64,000 nucleotides of DNA, taken from BOKV01 sp041397525 (GTDB lineage Bacteria; Pseudomonadota; Alphaproteobacteria; Rhizobiales; Rhizobiaceae). The notes under the pieces were generated by a model. That model was not told the DNA's origin, ran no database searches, and saw only the letters and a list, made by a program, of their open reading frames with translations. The stretch lies in assembly GCA_041397525.1 (NCBI GenBank), contig JAWKWL010000004.1, positions 186,001 through 250,000 of the forward strand. The letters are read 5' to 3'. Position 1 is the first letter of the stretch, and every line of letters begins with the position of its first letter. The translations under genes and the position numbers were made by a program. This document shows, one piece after another, positions 44,523-52,601 of the stretch.

Positions 44523-46493
44523 TCAGCTGACATGCTCGCGGATTTTTGCCGTTGCATTCAGCGCCTTCATCAATGCTGCATCACGGTCATAAATGTCAGC
44601 GAAATAGCGGACCTTGCCATCCGCATCCGGCCAGGCAGTGAAATAGGAAACGTAGACGGGGATGTTACCCTTCACTTCGTCAGAACCATGACCTTCGCCC
44701 AGTTTCTTGCTGACATAGCTCACCGAAGTCCCAAGCACGGCAGCAGCCATTTCACGCGGGTGCTGCAAGCGAACGCATCCGTGGCTGAGCGCACGGACAT
44801 CGCGATTGAACAGCGACTTTGCCGGTGTGTCATGCATGTAGATTGCATGCTTGTTCGGGAACAGGATCTTCAACTCGCCCAGCGCATTAGCCTCACCCGG
44901 TGACTGGCGAACATCATATTCGGGGTTCGATCCCACCTGGTTCCAGTTGATGGCAGACGAGGCAATCTGGCGTCCCTTGGAATCGGTTACCTCATAGCCC
45001 CTTTCATCGAGATAGGCAGGGTTCTCGCGCAATTTCGGCAGGAATTCGTTGACGAGGATCGAGCGTGGAACACCCCAATAGGGATTGTATTCAACGGTCT
45101 CGATGGTGTCATAGAAGAAATAGGTCTGGTTTGACTTCTGGCCGATGACGACGCGCATAGACAATTTGTCCTCGCCGCCGCTCATATAGGTCGCGGTAAA
45201 TGCCGGCTGGTTGATGAACACATAGCGGCTTCCAAATTCACGTGGCAACCAGCGCAGGCGCTCCATGGCAAGGCGAACACGCTGGCGCTTGTCCTCGACG
45301 CTCACACCAACAAGACGGCGAATGGTATTTGGACCAACGACACCGTCTGCAACAAGGCCAGCCTGTTTCTGGAAGTCCTTGACCAGCGAAACCACTTCGG
45401 GCGTGAAACTGTCCAGCGGCGGCGAACCTGCAGGGCGCTCAAGCACACCGGCATGAGCCGCCTTCATTTCAGCCGAAGCCTTGGCGGCGATTGCCGCAAC
45501 CACATTGGCAGTCTCCGCATTGGTCTCGCCCGGCTTGATAACGGTACCTGGCGCAATCACGATCTGGCTGTCGCTCGCGTGTTGCAAGGCATCCAGTTCG
45601 GCCATCAAGGCCTTGAACTGCACATTCTGCGGGTTGTAACCCTCCAAAACAGGTGCAGGAAGCGAACCAGCGGTCAATTCCTTGATGATGGCGGCGGCAC
45701 TGGCGCGACCATTGGGAAAGTCGTGATACTCGCTGATGCGGTTCGGGTTCACCCTGCCGGCCTTGGCGTCCATCGCATAGCGCAAGACGCGGGCCATCAT
45801 CTCGATTTCGAAACGCGAAGCCTCCTCGGCTGCCATTTGCGGCGAGGAGAATTCGAGCGGCATGTCCACCGAATAATCATCCGGATCGAGCCCGTACCGG
45901 GATGCACCTGCCAATACCGGCAATACCGACCGCGCCCGGGCATTGGGCTTCATGTCGTCATCGATCCAGAACGGCTTGCGCGCAGCGGCGTAATAATCAG
46001 TGATTGCCTTCGACACTTCCTTTTCGGACATGACTTCAAGCCGGTCGAACTGGCTTGCCAGGCGCAGCCATATATCTTGCTGCTGCGATGCTTCCCGCTG
46101 TGAAGAGCTGACGCCCGGTTGCTGAGTTTCCGTCTGGTCATTCGCAACGGCAGGCTGGGCAATCGCGGGCACTGAAAGCTCGGGCGGAACCAGGCTTGAA
46201 AGATCAATGCTTACCAGTGGATCCGCCTTGTAGGTGAAATATTTCGGCGCGCTCACCTTGGTGATTTCAACCACTGGCAGCTTGTCTTCACTGGCAAGCC
46301 CCTCGCGGCGGATACGCTCCTGGTGGACGCGAGGGAAAAGTGCCTCGAACAGATTGCGCGGCTTGTCCCTGACGACCGGAGCCGCCGTTGTTTGGGCCAA
46401 GGCACCAGGTGCCGCCACCATGGTCGCAATGCCTAACGTTGCAAAATACAGGGCAAGGGCCCCTGCGAAACGAGCACTTTTCACAATATGCAT
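44523..46493 (-). CDS. YcbB-type L,D-transpeptidase
   Basis: The 656-residue periplasmic enzyme cross-links peptidoglycan by 3-3 bonds. A signal peptide (residues 1-33, ending ALA) is followed by a helical scaffold domain, a peptidoglycan-binding domain (VSLVKDFQKQAGLVADGVVG) and a YkuD catalytic domain. The active-site Cys, near residue 567, lies in ALSHGCVRLQHP with the usual His. This domain order matches the LdtD/YcbB group rather than short LdtA-type enzymes. 3-3 cross-links are abundant in Hyphomicrobiales, which grow from the pole. It stands alone on this strand. Confidence 0.93.
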   Translation of the reverse strand: MHIVKSARFAGALALYFATLGIATMVAAPGALAQTTAAPVVRDKPRNLFEALFPRVHQERIRREGLASEDKLPVVEITKVSAPKYFTYKADPLVSIDLSSLVPPELSVPAIAQPAVANDQTETQQPGVSSSQREASQQQDIWLRLASQFDRLEVMSEKEVSKAITDYYAAARKPFWIDDDMKPNARARSVLPVLAGASRYGLDPDDYSVDMPLEFSSPQMAAEEASRFEIEMMARVLRYAMDAKAGRVNPNRISEYHDFPNGRASAAAIIKELTAGSLPAPVLEGYNPQNVQFKALMAELDALQHASDSQIVIAPGTVIKPGETNAETANVVAAIAAKASAEMKAAHAGVLERPAGSPPLDSFTPEVVSLVKDFQKQAGLVADGVVGPNTIRRLVGVSVEDKRQRVRLAMERLRWLPREFGSRYVFINQPAFTATYMSGGEDKLSMRVVIGQKSNQTYFFYDTIETVEYNPYWGVPRSILVNEFLPKLRENPAYLDERGYEVTDSKGRQIASSAINWNQVGSNPEYDVRQSPGEANALGELKILFPNKHAIYMHDTPAKSLFNRDVRALSHGCVRLQHPREMAAAVLGTSVSYVSKKLGEGHGSDEVKGNIPVYVSYFTAWPDADGKVRYFADIYDRDAALMKALNATAKIREHVS

Positions 46494-46764
46494 TCAGGCC
46501 TCCTGGATATCGCAAGCGATACACCCGAACCCATTGGCGATCAAGGATTTAGGGCTGTCTCCGTCTCACCGGAGGCCCGGTAAAGCAGCAAATCCTGACG
46601 GAAGTTTGAAACTGTGTGTCTTTCGCCACATTTTCCCGGCCCAGGGCGAAGCGCCTGACGCGCGCGCAACAGTTTTGGACGTTTTCTTGTTATCCCGGAC
46701 CAGAGGTTGGGAATTAGCTGGCTACTGATACGCAAGAACGCATTCCCAACCACCAAGCTGGCGC

Positions 46765-48381
46765 ATGACCGAAACAGATTTCATCATTGTTGGCGCGGGC
46801 TCTGCCGGTTGCGCAATTGCGGACAAGCTGTCGCGAAGCGGCAAGTTCCGCGTCGCCGTGCTTGAGGCAGGTGGCAGCGATTTCCGCTTCTTCGTCAAAA
46901 TGCCACTCGGTTATGGCAAGACCTTCTACGACCCTGCCGTCAACTGGATGTACACGACCGAGCCGGATGAGGGCCTGGCGGGTAACCGGGATTACTGGCC
47001 GCGCGGCAAGCTGCTAGGCGGATCGTCGTCGATCAACGCGATGGTCTGGATACATGGCTCGCCACACGACTTCGAGGACTGGAAGGCGAATGGCAATCCC
47101 GGCTGGGGGTGGGACGAAATTTCCCGCGCCTATCGCGAGATCGAGGATTTCGAGGGTGGCGGCGACGAATGGCGCGGCAGCGGCGGCCCGGTTCACGTTT
47201 CGCGGATAGAAAAAAGTATCCATCCGGTGACGCGGGTTTTTCTGGAAGCAACAAGGCAGGCAGGCCTTGGCGAAAATGACGGCTTCAACGGCGCAACCCA
47301 GGAGGGCACGGGGCTGTACCAGCTGACCACCCGCAATGGCAAACGTCATTCGGCTGCGGACGCGTTCCTGCGCCCGGCGATGAAGCGCTCCAATGTCAGC
47401 GTCACCACAAGGGCCACCGTGACCCGAATACTGTTTGACGGCCGCAAGGCGATCGGTGTCGAATATGAGCGCAATGGCAGACGCGAAAAGCTGATGGCGC
47501 GGCGCGAGGTCATTCTTTCCGGCGGATCGGTAAACAGCCCGCATTTGCTGCAGCTTTCGGGCGTCGGCGATCCGGCCATGCTGCAAAATCTCGGCTTGGA
47601 AACAGTGATTGCCAACAGCCATGTCGGGCGCAACATGAGCGACCATCAAGGCATCAATTACAATTGGAAAGCCAACCGCCCCACACTCAACCAGCTCTTG
47701 CGGCCATGGTGGGGAAAGCTTTGGGCGGGCATGCACTATCTGTTGCTGCGCGATGGTCCGCTTTCGATTTCGCTCAACCAGGGTGGAGGCTTCTTCAAGA
47801 CCGACCCGTCCCTCCGCGACGTCAATATGCAGCTTTATTTCCAGGCGTTTTCGACCGTGCTGCCAAAGCCCGGCGAGCGCCCGATCCTCACTCCGGACCC
47901 GTGGCCCGGATTTGCCATCGGCCTGTCCAATTGCCGAACCTTGAGCCGCGGCAGCATTGAAGCGGTCTCACCCGATCCGCATGCCAAGCCGCGAATTGTG
48001 GCAAATGCCTTCAGCCATGAGCGCGATGTGAGCGAGATGCTGGCGGCGGTCAAATTTCTGCGCCACATCGCATCGCAACCAGCGATGCGGGATTTGATCG
48101 TGGAAGAAGTACTGCCGGGGCCGTCTGTGCGTTCGGACGAGGAACTGATCCTCGATCTCAGAAAGCGGTCCGGCACGGTCTATCATCCCTGCGGCACATG
48201 CCGCATGGGCAATGATCCGGCGAACAATGTCGTCGACAGCCGTCTGCGCGTGCATGGAGCGACCAACCTGCGCGTGGCGGATGCCTCGATCTTTCCAAAC
48301 ATCACCACGGGCAATACAAATGCTGCGGCCATTGCAACTGGATGGCACGGCGCGGATTTCATCCTGGAGGACAACCAATGA
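46765..48381 (+). CDS. GMC family FAD-dependent oxidoreductase
   Basis: The 538-residue glucose-methanol-choline oxidoreductase has the FAD-binding VGAGSAGCAIADKLSRSG at residues 9-26, the signature RGKLLGGSSSINAMVWIHG near 90, and the catalytic region VYHPCGTCRMG with its His and GNTNAAAIA with the paired Asn. Choline dehydrogenase-like enzymes share this pattern, but the substrate could be any small alcohol or sugar. Its stop overlaps the start of the enolase-superfamily gene by ATGA, so the two proteins are probably made together and may act in one pathway. Confidence 0.88.
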   Translation: MTETDFIIVGAGSAGCAIADKLSRSGKFRVAVLEAGGSDFRFFVKMPLGYGKTFYDPAVNWMYTTEPDEGLAGNRDYWPRGKLLGGSSSINAMVWIHGSPHDFEDWKANGNPGWGWDEISRAYREIEDFEGGGDEWRGSGGPVHVSRIEKSIHPVTRVFLEATRQAGLGENDGFNGATQEGTGLYQLTTRNGKRHSAADAFLRPAMKRSNVSVTTRATVTRILFDGRKAIGVEYERNGRREKLMARREVILSGGSVNSPHLLQLSGVGDPAMLQNLGLETVIANSHVGRNMSDHQGINYNWKANRPTLNQLLRPWWGKLWAGMHYLLLRDGPLSISLNQGGGFFKTDPSLRDVNMQLYFQAFSTVLPKPGERPILTPDPWPGFAIGLSNCRTLSRGSIEAVSPDPHAKPRIVANAFSHERDVSEMLAAVKFLRHIASQPAMRDLIVEEVLPGPSVRSDEELILDLRKRSGTVYHPCGTCRMGNDPANNVVDSRLRVHGATNLRVADASIFPNITTGNTNAAAIATGWHGADFILEDNQ

Positions 48382-49592
48382 TCGTGAAAGACGTCAAGAC
48401 CTGGGTTGTCGGCAACCCGCCGCCGCAGACCGGTGGTCGCTATTTCATCTTCGTCAAGGTTACGACTGATGGCGGCGTGTCGGGCTATGGCGAAGCGTAT
48501 AACGCTACGTTCGATCCACATGTGACGGCAAAGATGATCGAGGATGTGGCAGAGCGCTATCTCGTCGGGCGCGACCCGCATGACGTCGAGACCTTCTTCC
48601 GGCTTTGCTATTCATCCGGTTTCACGCAGCGCCCGGATGTGTCGATGATGGGGTGTTATTCCGCGCTCGAAATGGCGTGCTGGGACATTATCGGCAAGGA
48701 AGCAGGCAAGCCGGTTTACAAACTGCTCGGCGGCCAGGTGCATGATGCACTGCGCTCCTACACCTATCTTTATCCGAAGTCCGGCAGCGTCTATCCGAGC
48801 GACATTGGTGACGCGAAGAATGTCTATAACGATCCGGACATGGCGGCTGAAGCCGCTGTTGAAGCCGTCAACCAGGGGTTCAACGCGATCAAGTTTGACC
48901 CCGCTGGTCCCTACACTATTTACAGCGGACATCAGCCGAGGCTTGTCGACATCGAATTGTCGGCCGCCATGTGCAAGGCAGTGCGAGAGGCCGTCGGCAA
49001 CCGCGCCGACATCCTGTTCGGCACCCATGGGCAGTTCACCGCGGCAGGCGCCATCCGCCTGGCCAAGGCCATCGAGCCCTATGATCCACTGTGGTTCGAG
49101 GAACCGGTCCCGCCCGACATGCCGGAAGTGATGGCACAGGTTGCGCGCGCGACCTCCATTCCTGGTGCGACCGGCGAACGGTTGACGACGAAATACGAAT
49201 TTGCCCGCATCATCGAAAACCGTTCGGCAGGCATCATCCAGCCGGACATCGGACGCTCCGGCGGCATTCTCGAGACCAAGAAGATTGCGGCCATGGCCGA
49301 GGCCTACCACATTCTCGTCGCTCCGCATTGCTATTGCGGGCCGATTGTGGGCGCTGCCAATGCGCAACTGGCCGCGACGCTGCCGAACTTCCTGATCCTC
49401 GAATCGATCAAGACCTGGGACGGGTTCCATGAAAAGCTGCTGAAGAAGAAGCTGCATTGGGAAGACGGCAAGGTGATCCCCTCGAAGGAACCGGGCCTCG
49501 GGGTCGAACTGAACGAGGATGTTTGCGACGCGCATCCCTGGGATGGCCCGATGCTGCATCTGGAAATGACCAGGCAGGCACTGTTTCCGTGA
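48378..49592 (+). CDS. Enolase-superfamily protein, mandelate racemase/muconate lactonizing type
   Basis: The 404-residue protein resembles sugar-acid dehydratases (galactonate/mannonate type). The N-terminal capping domain covers about residues 1-120. In the barrel, strand 4 ends WFEEPVPPD (Glu241), strand 5 has GERL (Glu267) and the base is His317 in VAPHCYCGP. The usual first metal ligand, an Asp in DxH, appears to be Gly in GTHGQ (215-219), while the His is kept. Either the metal site differs or the alignment shifts locally. Coupling to a GMC oxidoreductase suggests oxidation then dehydration of a polyol or sugar acid. Confidence 0.85.
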   Translation: MIVKDVKTWVVGNPPPQTGGRYFIFVKVTTDGGVSGYGEAYNATFDPHVTAKMIEDVAERYLVGRDPHDVETFFRLCYSSGFTQRPDVSMMGCYSALEMACWDIIGKEAGKPVYKLLGGQVHDALRSYTYLYPKSGSVYPSDIGDAKNVYNDPDMAAEAAVEAVNQGFNAIKFDPAGPYTIYSGHQPRLVDIELSAAMCKAVREAVGNRADILFGTHGQFTAAGAIRLAKAIEPYDPLWFEEPVPPDMPEVMAQVARATSIPGATGERLTTKYEFARIIENRSAGIIQPDIGRSGGILETKKIAAMAEAYHILVAPHCYCGPIVGAANAQLAATLPNFLILESIKTWDGFHEKLLKKKLHWEDGKVIPSKEPGLGVELNEDVCDAHPWDGPMLHLEMTRQALFP

Positions 49593-49621
49593 GGTCGGGC
49601 CGGCTTTGGCGGTAACCCGCC

Positions 49622-50398
49622 CTATTCCCGGAAATCCTCGCCGTCGCGGTCCAGCAATTGCAGGATCGCTTCCATGAACTTGCGGTCAGCGCCGGGATAA
49701 TTTTCCCAGTCGCGCGCGGTCTTTTCGGCAACCGCATCGGAAAGCAGTTTCAACTTCCTGCCGGTCCACAATGCCTTGATATAAGTCTCGGCGGAGCGCT
49801 CGAAATAATAGAGCCGGTTGAAGGTGTCAGCGACAGTATCGCCAAATACCATGACGCCGTGATTGCCCATCACCAGCACCTTTTTCGACGGATCGGTTAG
49901 AAGCGAGCACACACGTTCGCCCTCTTCCTCGAAGGCCATGCCGCCATAGTCGCGGTCAAAGGCGATGCGGTTGAAGAAGGCCGCCGTATTCTGGTCAATC
50001 GGTGGCAGTGACGGGTCATCAAGCGTTGCCAGTACTGTTGCATGGATCGAATGCACATGCATGGCGCAGCGCCCGTGCGGAACACGGCGATGGATCGAGC
50101 CATGCAGGCCCCAGGCCGTCGGGTCAGGTGCGTCGGGGCGATCCATGGTGGTCGGGTCATTGGCATCGAGAAGCAGCAGGTCGCTCGCCTTGATCAGCGA
50201 GAAATGCATCTGGTTGGGGTTCATCAGGAATTTTGTGCCGTCCTCGTTGACAGCAAGCGAAAAGTGGTTCGCCACCTGTTCATGCAGGTTGAGCCTCGCA
50301 GCCCAGCGGAAACTGGCGGCCAGTTCCACCCGCTCCTGATAATGTTGCAGGTTTTCGCGGCCCGACGAACGATGGCTGGACATGCTGGTAACGCTCAT
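49622..50398 (-). CDS. Class II aldolase/adducin domain protein
   Basis: The 258-residue protein has zinc-type histidines at HVHS (residues 114 and 116) and NHGVMVFG (His180). The Glu that serves as proton donor in fuculose-phosphate aldolase is not visible; the region reads AWGLHGSIHRR. That pattern is common in adducin-like family members with unknown reactions. It converges with the enolase-superfamily gene and lies 42 bases downstream of the GlxA-family regulator on the same strand, so it may be transcribed with the regulator. Confidence 0.85.
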   Translation of the reverse strand: MSVTSMSSHRSSGRENLQHYQERVELAASFRWAARLNLHEQVANHFSLAVNEDGTKFLMNPNQMHFSLIKASDLLLLDANDPTTMDRPDAPDPTAWGLHGSIHRRVPHGRCAMHVHSIHATVLATLDDPSLPPIDQNTAAFFNRIAFDRDYGGMAFEEEGERVCSLLTDPSKKVLVMGNHGVMVFGDTVADTFNRLYYFERSAETYIKALWTGRKLKLLSDAVAEKTARDWENYPGADRKFMEAILQLLDRDGEDFRE

Positions 50399-50440
50399 GA
50401 AAATTTCTCCCGGTTCGGCGCGATGATGTGGCCTTTCGGC

Positions 50441-51454
50441 TCAATTGGCAAGACGGGCAACGCGCCGGATTTCCATGGCGGGCGCGCCGGCATGGCGGGT
50501 AAAGGCGCGGGAAAAGGCGGATAGCGAGGAAAAGCCGGTGCGAATGGCGATTTCCTGCATTGGCAGGTCGGTGTCGATCACCATGCGGCGCGCCGTCTGC
50601 AGGCGAAGCTTTGTGAAATAGGCCGCCGGACTTTCGCCGATGGTCTTGAGGAAAAGGGTCTCGAGCGTGCGCACGGACATGCCTGCGCGGCGCGCAATCA
50701 CCGCAGATGAAACCGGGCGCTCGATTGCGCGCTCCATAACCCTGATGGCTGCGGCGACCCGGGGTTCAACGGTGGCAATGCGCCCGAGCGAGATCAAAGG
50801 CTGGACATCAGTCGAGGCATGCACTTCGTCATAGATGAAGACACTGGCCACTTCGAGTGCAAGGCGGTGGCCGAAGCGGGTGCGGATAAGGTGCAGCATC
50901 AGGTCGAGCGCGGGTGAAGCGCCACCCGCTGTCATCACATTGCCATCGACAACAATGCGCTGGGTCAGCAGGTCGGTGTTTGGAAATGCCTGGGCAAATT
51001 CCTCGAAATCCTCCCAATGCGTGGTTGCGGCCCTGCCCTCGAGGATTCCCATTCGGGCCATCACCCAGCTTCCCGCCTCAATGCCTGCCACGGCAGCAAA
51101 GCGTCGGGCAAGTTTTTTCAGCAGCGCGATGGTGTTCCGTCCGGCATGGGTGGCATGGTTGAAAGCGGCGATGATGATGAGCAGGTCGCCGGTCATGGTT
51201 TCGTCGATTGCGCCATGCGCTGCCAGCGGCAAGCCGCTGGTCATGGTAACAGCTGCGCCATCGACCGTGACAATGCGCCAACGGATGAGCTCCTGGCGCG
51301 AAACGCGATTGCAGGCGCGAAGCGGGTCTATTGTGGAAGCAACCGAAAGCATGGATGATTCCGGTAGCACCAGAATGGTCACATCCAACGGAGCCGTGAT
51401 CGACGCGCCGGATTTGGCTTTGGGTCGGGAGGCGTTCAAATCATCCTTTGTCAT
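50441..51454 (-). CDS. cdhR: GlxA/CdhR-like AraC-family transcriptional regulator
   Basis: The 337-residue regulator has an N-terminal DJ-1/PfpI-like domain (about 15-190, beginning DVTILVLPESSMLSVASTID) and a C-terminal AraC-type double helix-turn-helix. The first helix-turn-helix includes SSAVIARRAGMSVRTLETLF, and the second lies around EIAIRTGFSSLSAFSRAF. This architecture is shared by CdhR, GbdR and ArgR-type regulators of carnitine, betaine and arginine use in Pseudomonas. It is divergent from the BKACE gene across 93 bases, so it likely controls the carnitine cluster. The symbol is an inference from context. The ATG at 51454 is chosen because upstream frames add non-family residues. Confidence 0.85.
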   Translation of the reverse strand: MTKDDLNASRPKAKSGASITAPLDVTILVLPESSMLSVASTIDPLRACNRVSRQELIRWRIVTVDGAAVTMTSGLPLAAHGAIDETMTGDLLIIIAAFNHATHAGRNTIALLKKLARRFAAVAGIEAGSWVMARMGILEGRAATTHWEDFEEFAQAFPNTDLLTQRIVVDGNVMTAGGASPALDLMLHLIRTRFGHRLALEVASVFIYDEVHASTDVQPLISLGRIATVEPRVAAAIRVMERAIERPVSSAVIARRAGMSVRTLETLFLKTIGESPAAYFTKLRLQTARRMVIDTDLPMQEIAIRTGFSSLSAFSRAFTRHAGAPAMEIRRVARLAN

Positions 51455-51547
51455 TGCGCTATTGATCAATTTTCCTGCGCAAAATGTCAAACAGCTTTGG
51501 CAAATTGCGGCATGATCGCCCTGTTGAGTGCATCGGGAGGAAGCGAC
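51455..51547. promoter_or_regulatory. Divergent control region of the carnitine cluster
   Basis: Ninety-three bases between the divergent regulator and BKACE genes. Two related half-sites face each other: TGCGCAA at 51476-51482 and TTGCGGCA at 51505-51512, 22 bases apart. GGGAGGAA before 51548 is the BKACE ribosome binding site. The half-sites are candidate operators only. Confidence 0.45.
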
Positions 51548-52459
51548 ATGCCATTGGAAATGAACCGCGAGGTCTTCATCACCTGCGCCGTCACCGGTTC
51601 GGGCGGAACACAGGACCGCTCGCCGCATGTGCCGCGTTCGCCCGAGCAGATCGCCAATTCCGCCATCGATGCCGCCCGTGCGGGGGCTGCCATCGTGCAT
51701 TGCCATGTGCGCGACCCCGAAACCGGCGCACCGCGCCGCGACGTCCATCTCTACCGCGAAGTTACAGAGCGTATCCGTGAAGCCAATGTCGATGTGGTGC
51801 TGAACCTGACGGCCGGCATGGGTGGCGACATGGTGTTCGGCCCGACCGAGAAGCCGCTTCCCCTGCAGGAAAAAGGCACCGACATGGCTGGCGCATCAGA
51901 TCGGGTGAAACATGTCATGGAGTGCATGCCGGAAATCTGCACGCTTGATTGCGGCACGATGAACTTTGCCGAGGCCGATTATGTCATGACCAACACGCCC
52001 GGCATGCTGCGCGCCATGGGTGGCATGATGACGGAACTGGGCGTCAAGCCGGAAATCGAAGCCTTCGACACCGGCCATCTGTGGTTTGCCAAGCAACTGG
52101 TCACGGAAGGCGTGCTGAAACCCGATGCGCTTGTGCAGCTCTGCATGGGCGTACCCTGGGGAGCGCCGGACGATCTCAACACTTTCATGGCCATGGTCAA
52201 CAATGTGCCGAAGGACTGGAACTGGTCCGCGTTTTCGCTGGGTCGCAACCAGATGGCTTATGTCGCGGCAGCGGTGCTCGCCGGCGGCAATGTCCGCGTC
52301 GGGCTTGAGGACAATCTGTGGCTCGACAAGGGGGTGCTCGCGACCAATGCGCAACTGGTCGAACGCGCCGTCAATGTGATTGAAAACATGGGCGCGAGGG
52401 TCATCGGGCCGGAGGAAGTACGGAAGAAGCTGAACCTGACCAAGCGGGCGCCAAGGTAA
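51548..52459 (+). CDS. BKACE family beta-keto acid cleavage enzyme, probable 3-dehydrocarnitine cleavage
   Basis: The 303-residue DUF849/BKACE barrel enzyme condenses a beta-keto acid with acetyl-CoA and splits it into acetoacetate and a new CoA thioester. The start at MPLEMNREVFITCAVTGSGG has GGGAGGAA upstream. Zinc ligands are His51 and His53 (VHCHVRD) and Glu254 (GLEDNLW). In family members next to carnitine dehydrogenase the substrate is 3-dehydrocarnitine and the product betainyl-CoA. The neighbours here, a carnitine dehydrogenase fused to a thioesterase and a CdhR-like regulator, support the same reaction. Confidence 0.92.
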   Translation: MPLEMNREVFITCAVTGSGGTQDRSPHVPRSPEQIANSAIDAARAGAAIVHCHVRDPETGAPRRDVHLYREVTERIREANVDVVLNLTAGMGGDMVFGPTEKPLPLQEKGTDMAGASDRVKHVMECMPEICTLDCGTMNFAEADYVMTNTPGMLRAMGGMMTELGVKPEIEAFDTGHLWFAKQLVTEGVLKPDALVQLCMGVPWGAPDDLNTFMAMVNNVPKDWNWSAFSLGRNQMAYVAAAVLAGGNVRVGLEDNLWLDKGVLATNAQLVERAVNVIENMGARVIGPEEVRKKLNLTKRAPR

Positions 52460-52466
52460 GACAGCT

Positions 52467-52588
52467 CGTCATCCCCGCGCTTGACCAGAGGATCAAGGCA
52501 CATTGGCAACATTAATACTGGCATCGAAATTGAATCGTCCGACAAGCCGGTGAATCATTGGATCCTCGCCACAAGGGCGAGGATGACG
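52467..52588. repeat. Palindromic intergenic element with imperfect inverted ends
   Basis: The left end starts CGTCATCCCCGCGCTTGACC and the right end, read on the other strand, starts CGTCATCCTCGCCCTTGTGG. The two agree at about 22 of 28 positions. The 122-base unit fills the gap between the BKACE and carnitine dehydrogenase genes. Similar REP/MITE-like units are scattered in many Hyphomicrobiales genomes. The inverted ends could form a large hairpin in the transcript. Only one copy was seen in this window. Confidence 0.65.
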
Positions 52589-52601
52589 ACGGGAGAGTTA
52601 A

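Noticed and set aside
46765..48381. Choline dehydrogenase (BetA) as the name of the GMC protein
   Set aside because: Family motifs fit, but there is no betaine aldehyde dehydrogenase or BetI gene nearby and the coupled gene is an enolase-superfamily protein, so the substrate was left open.
49608..49621. GGCGG-TAAC-CCGCC hairpin between the enolase-superfamily and aldolase genes as terminator
   Set aside because: The stem is only five bases, it has no T-run on either side and it abuts the aldolase stop codon.
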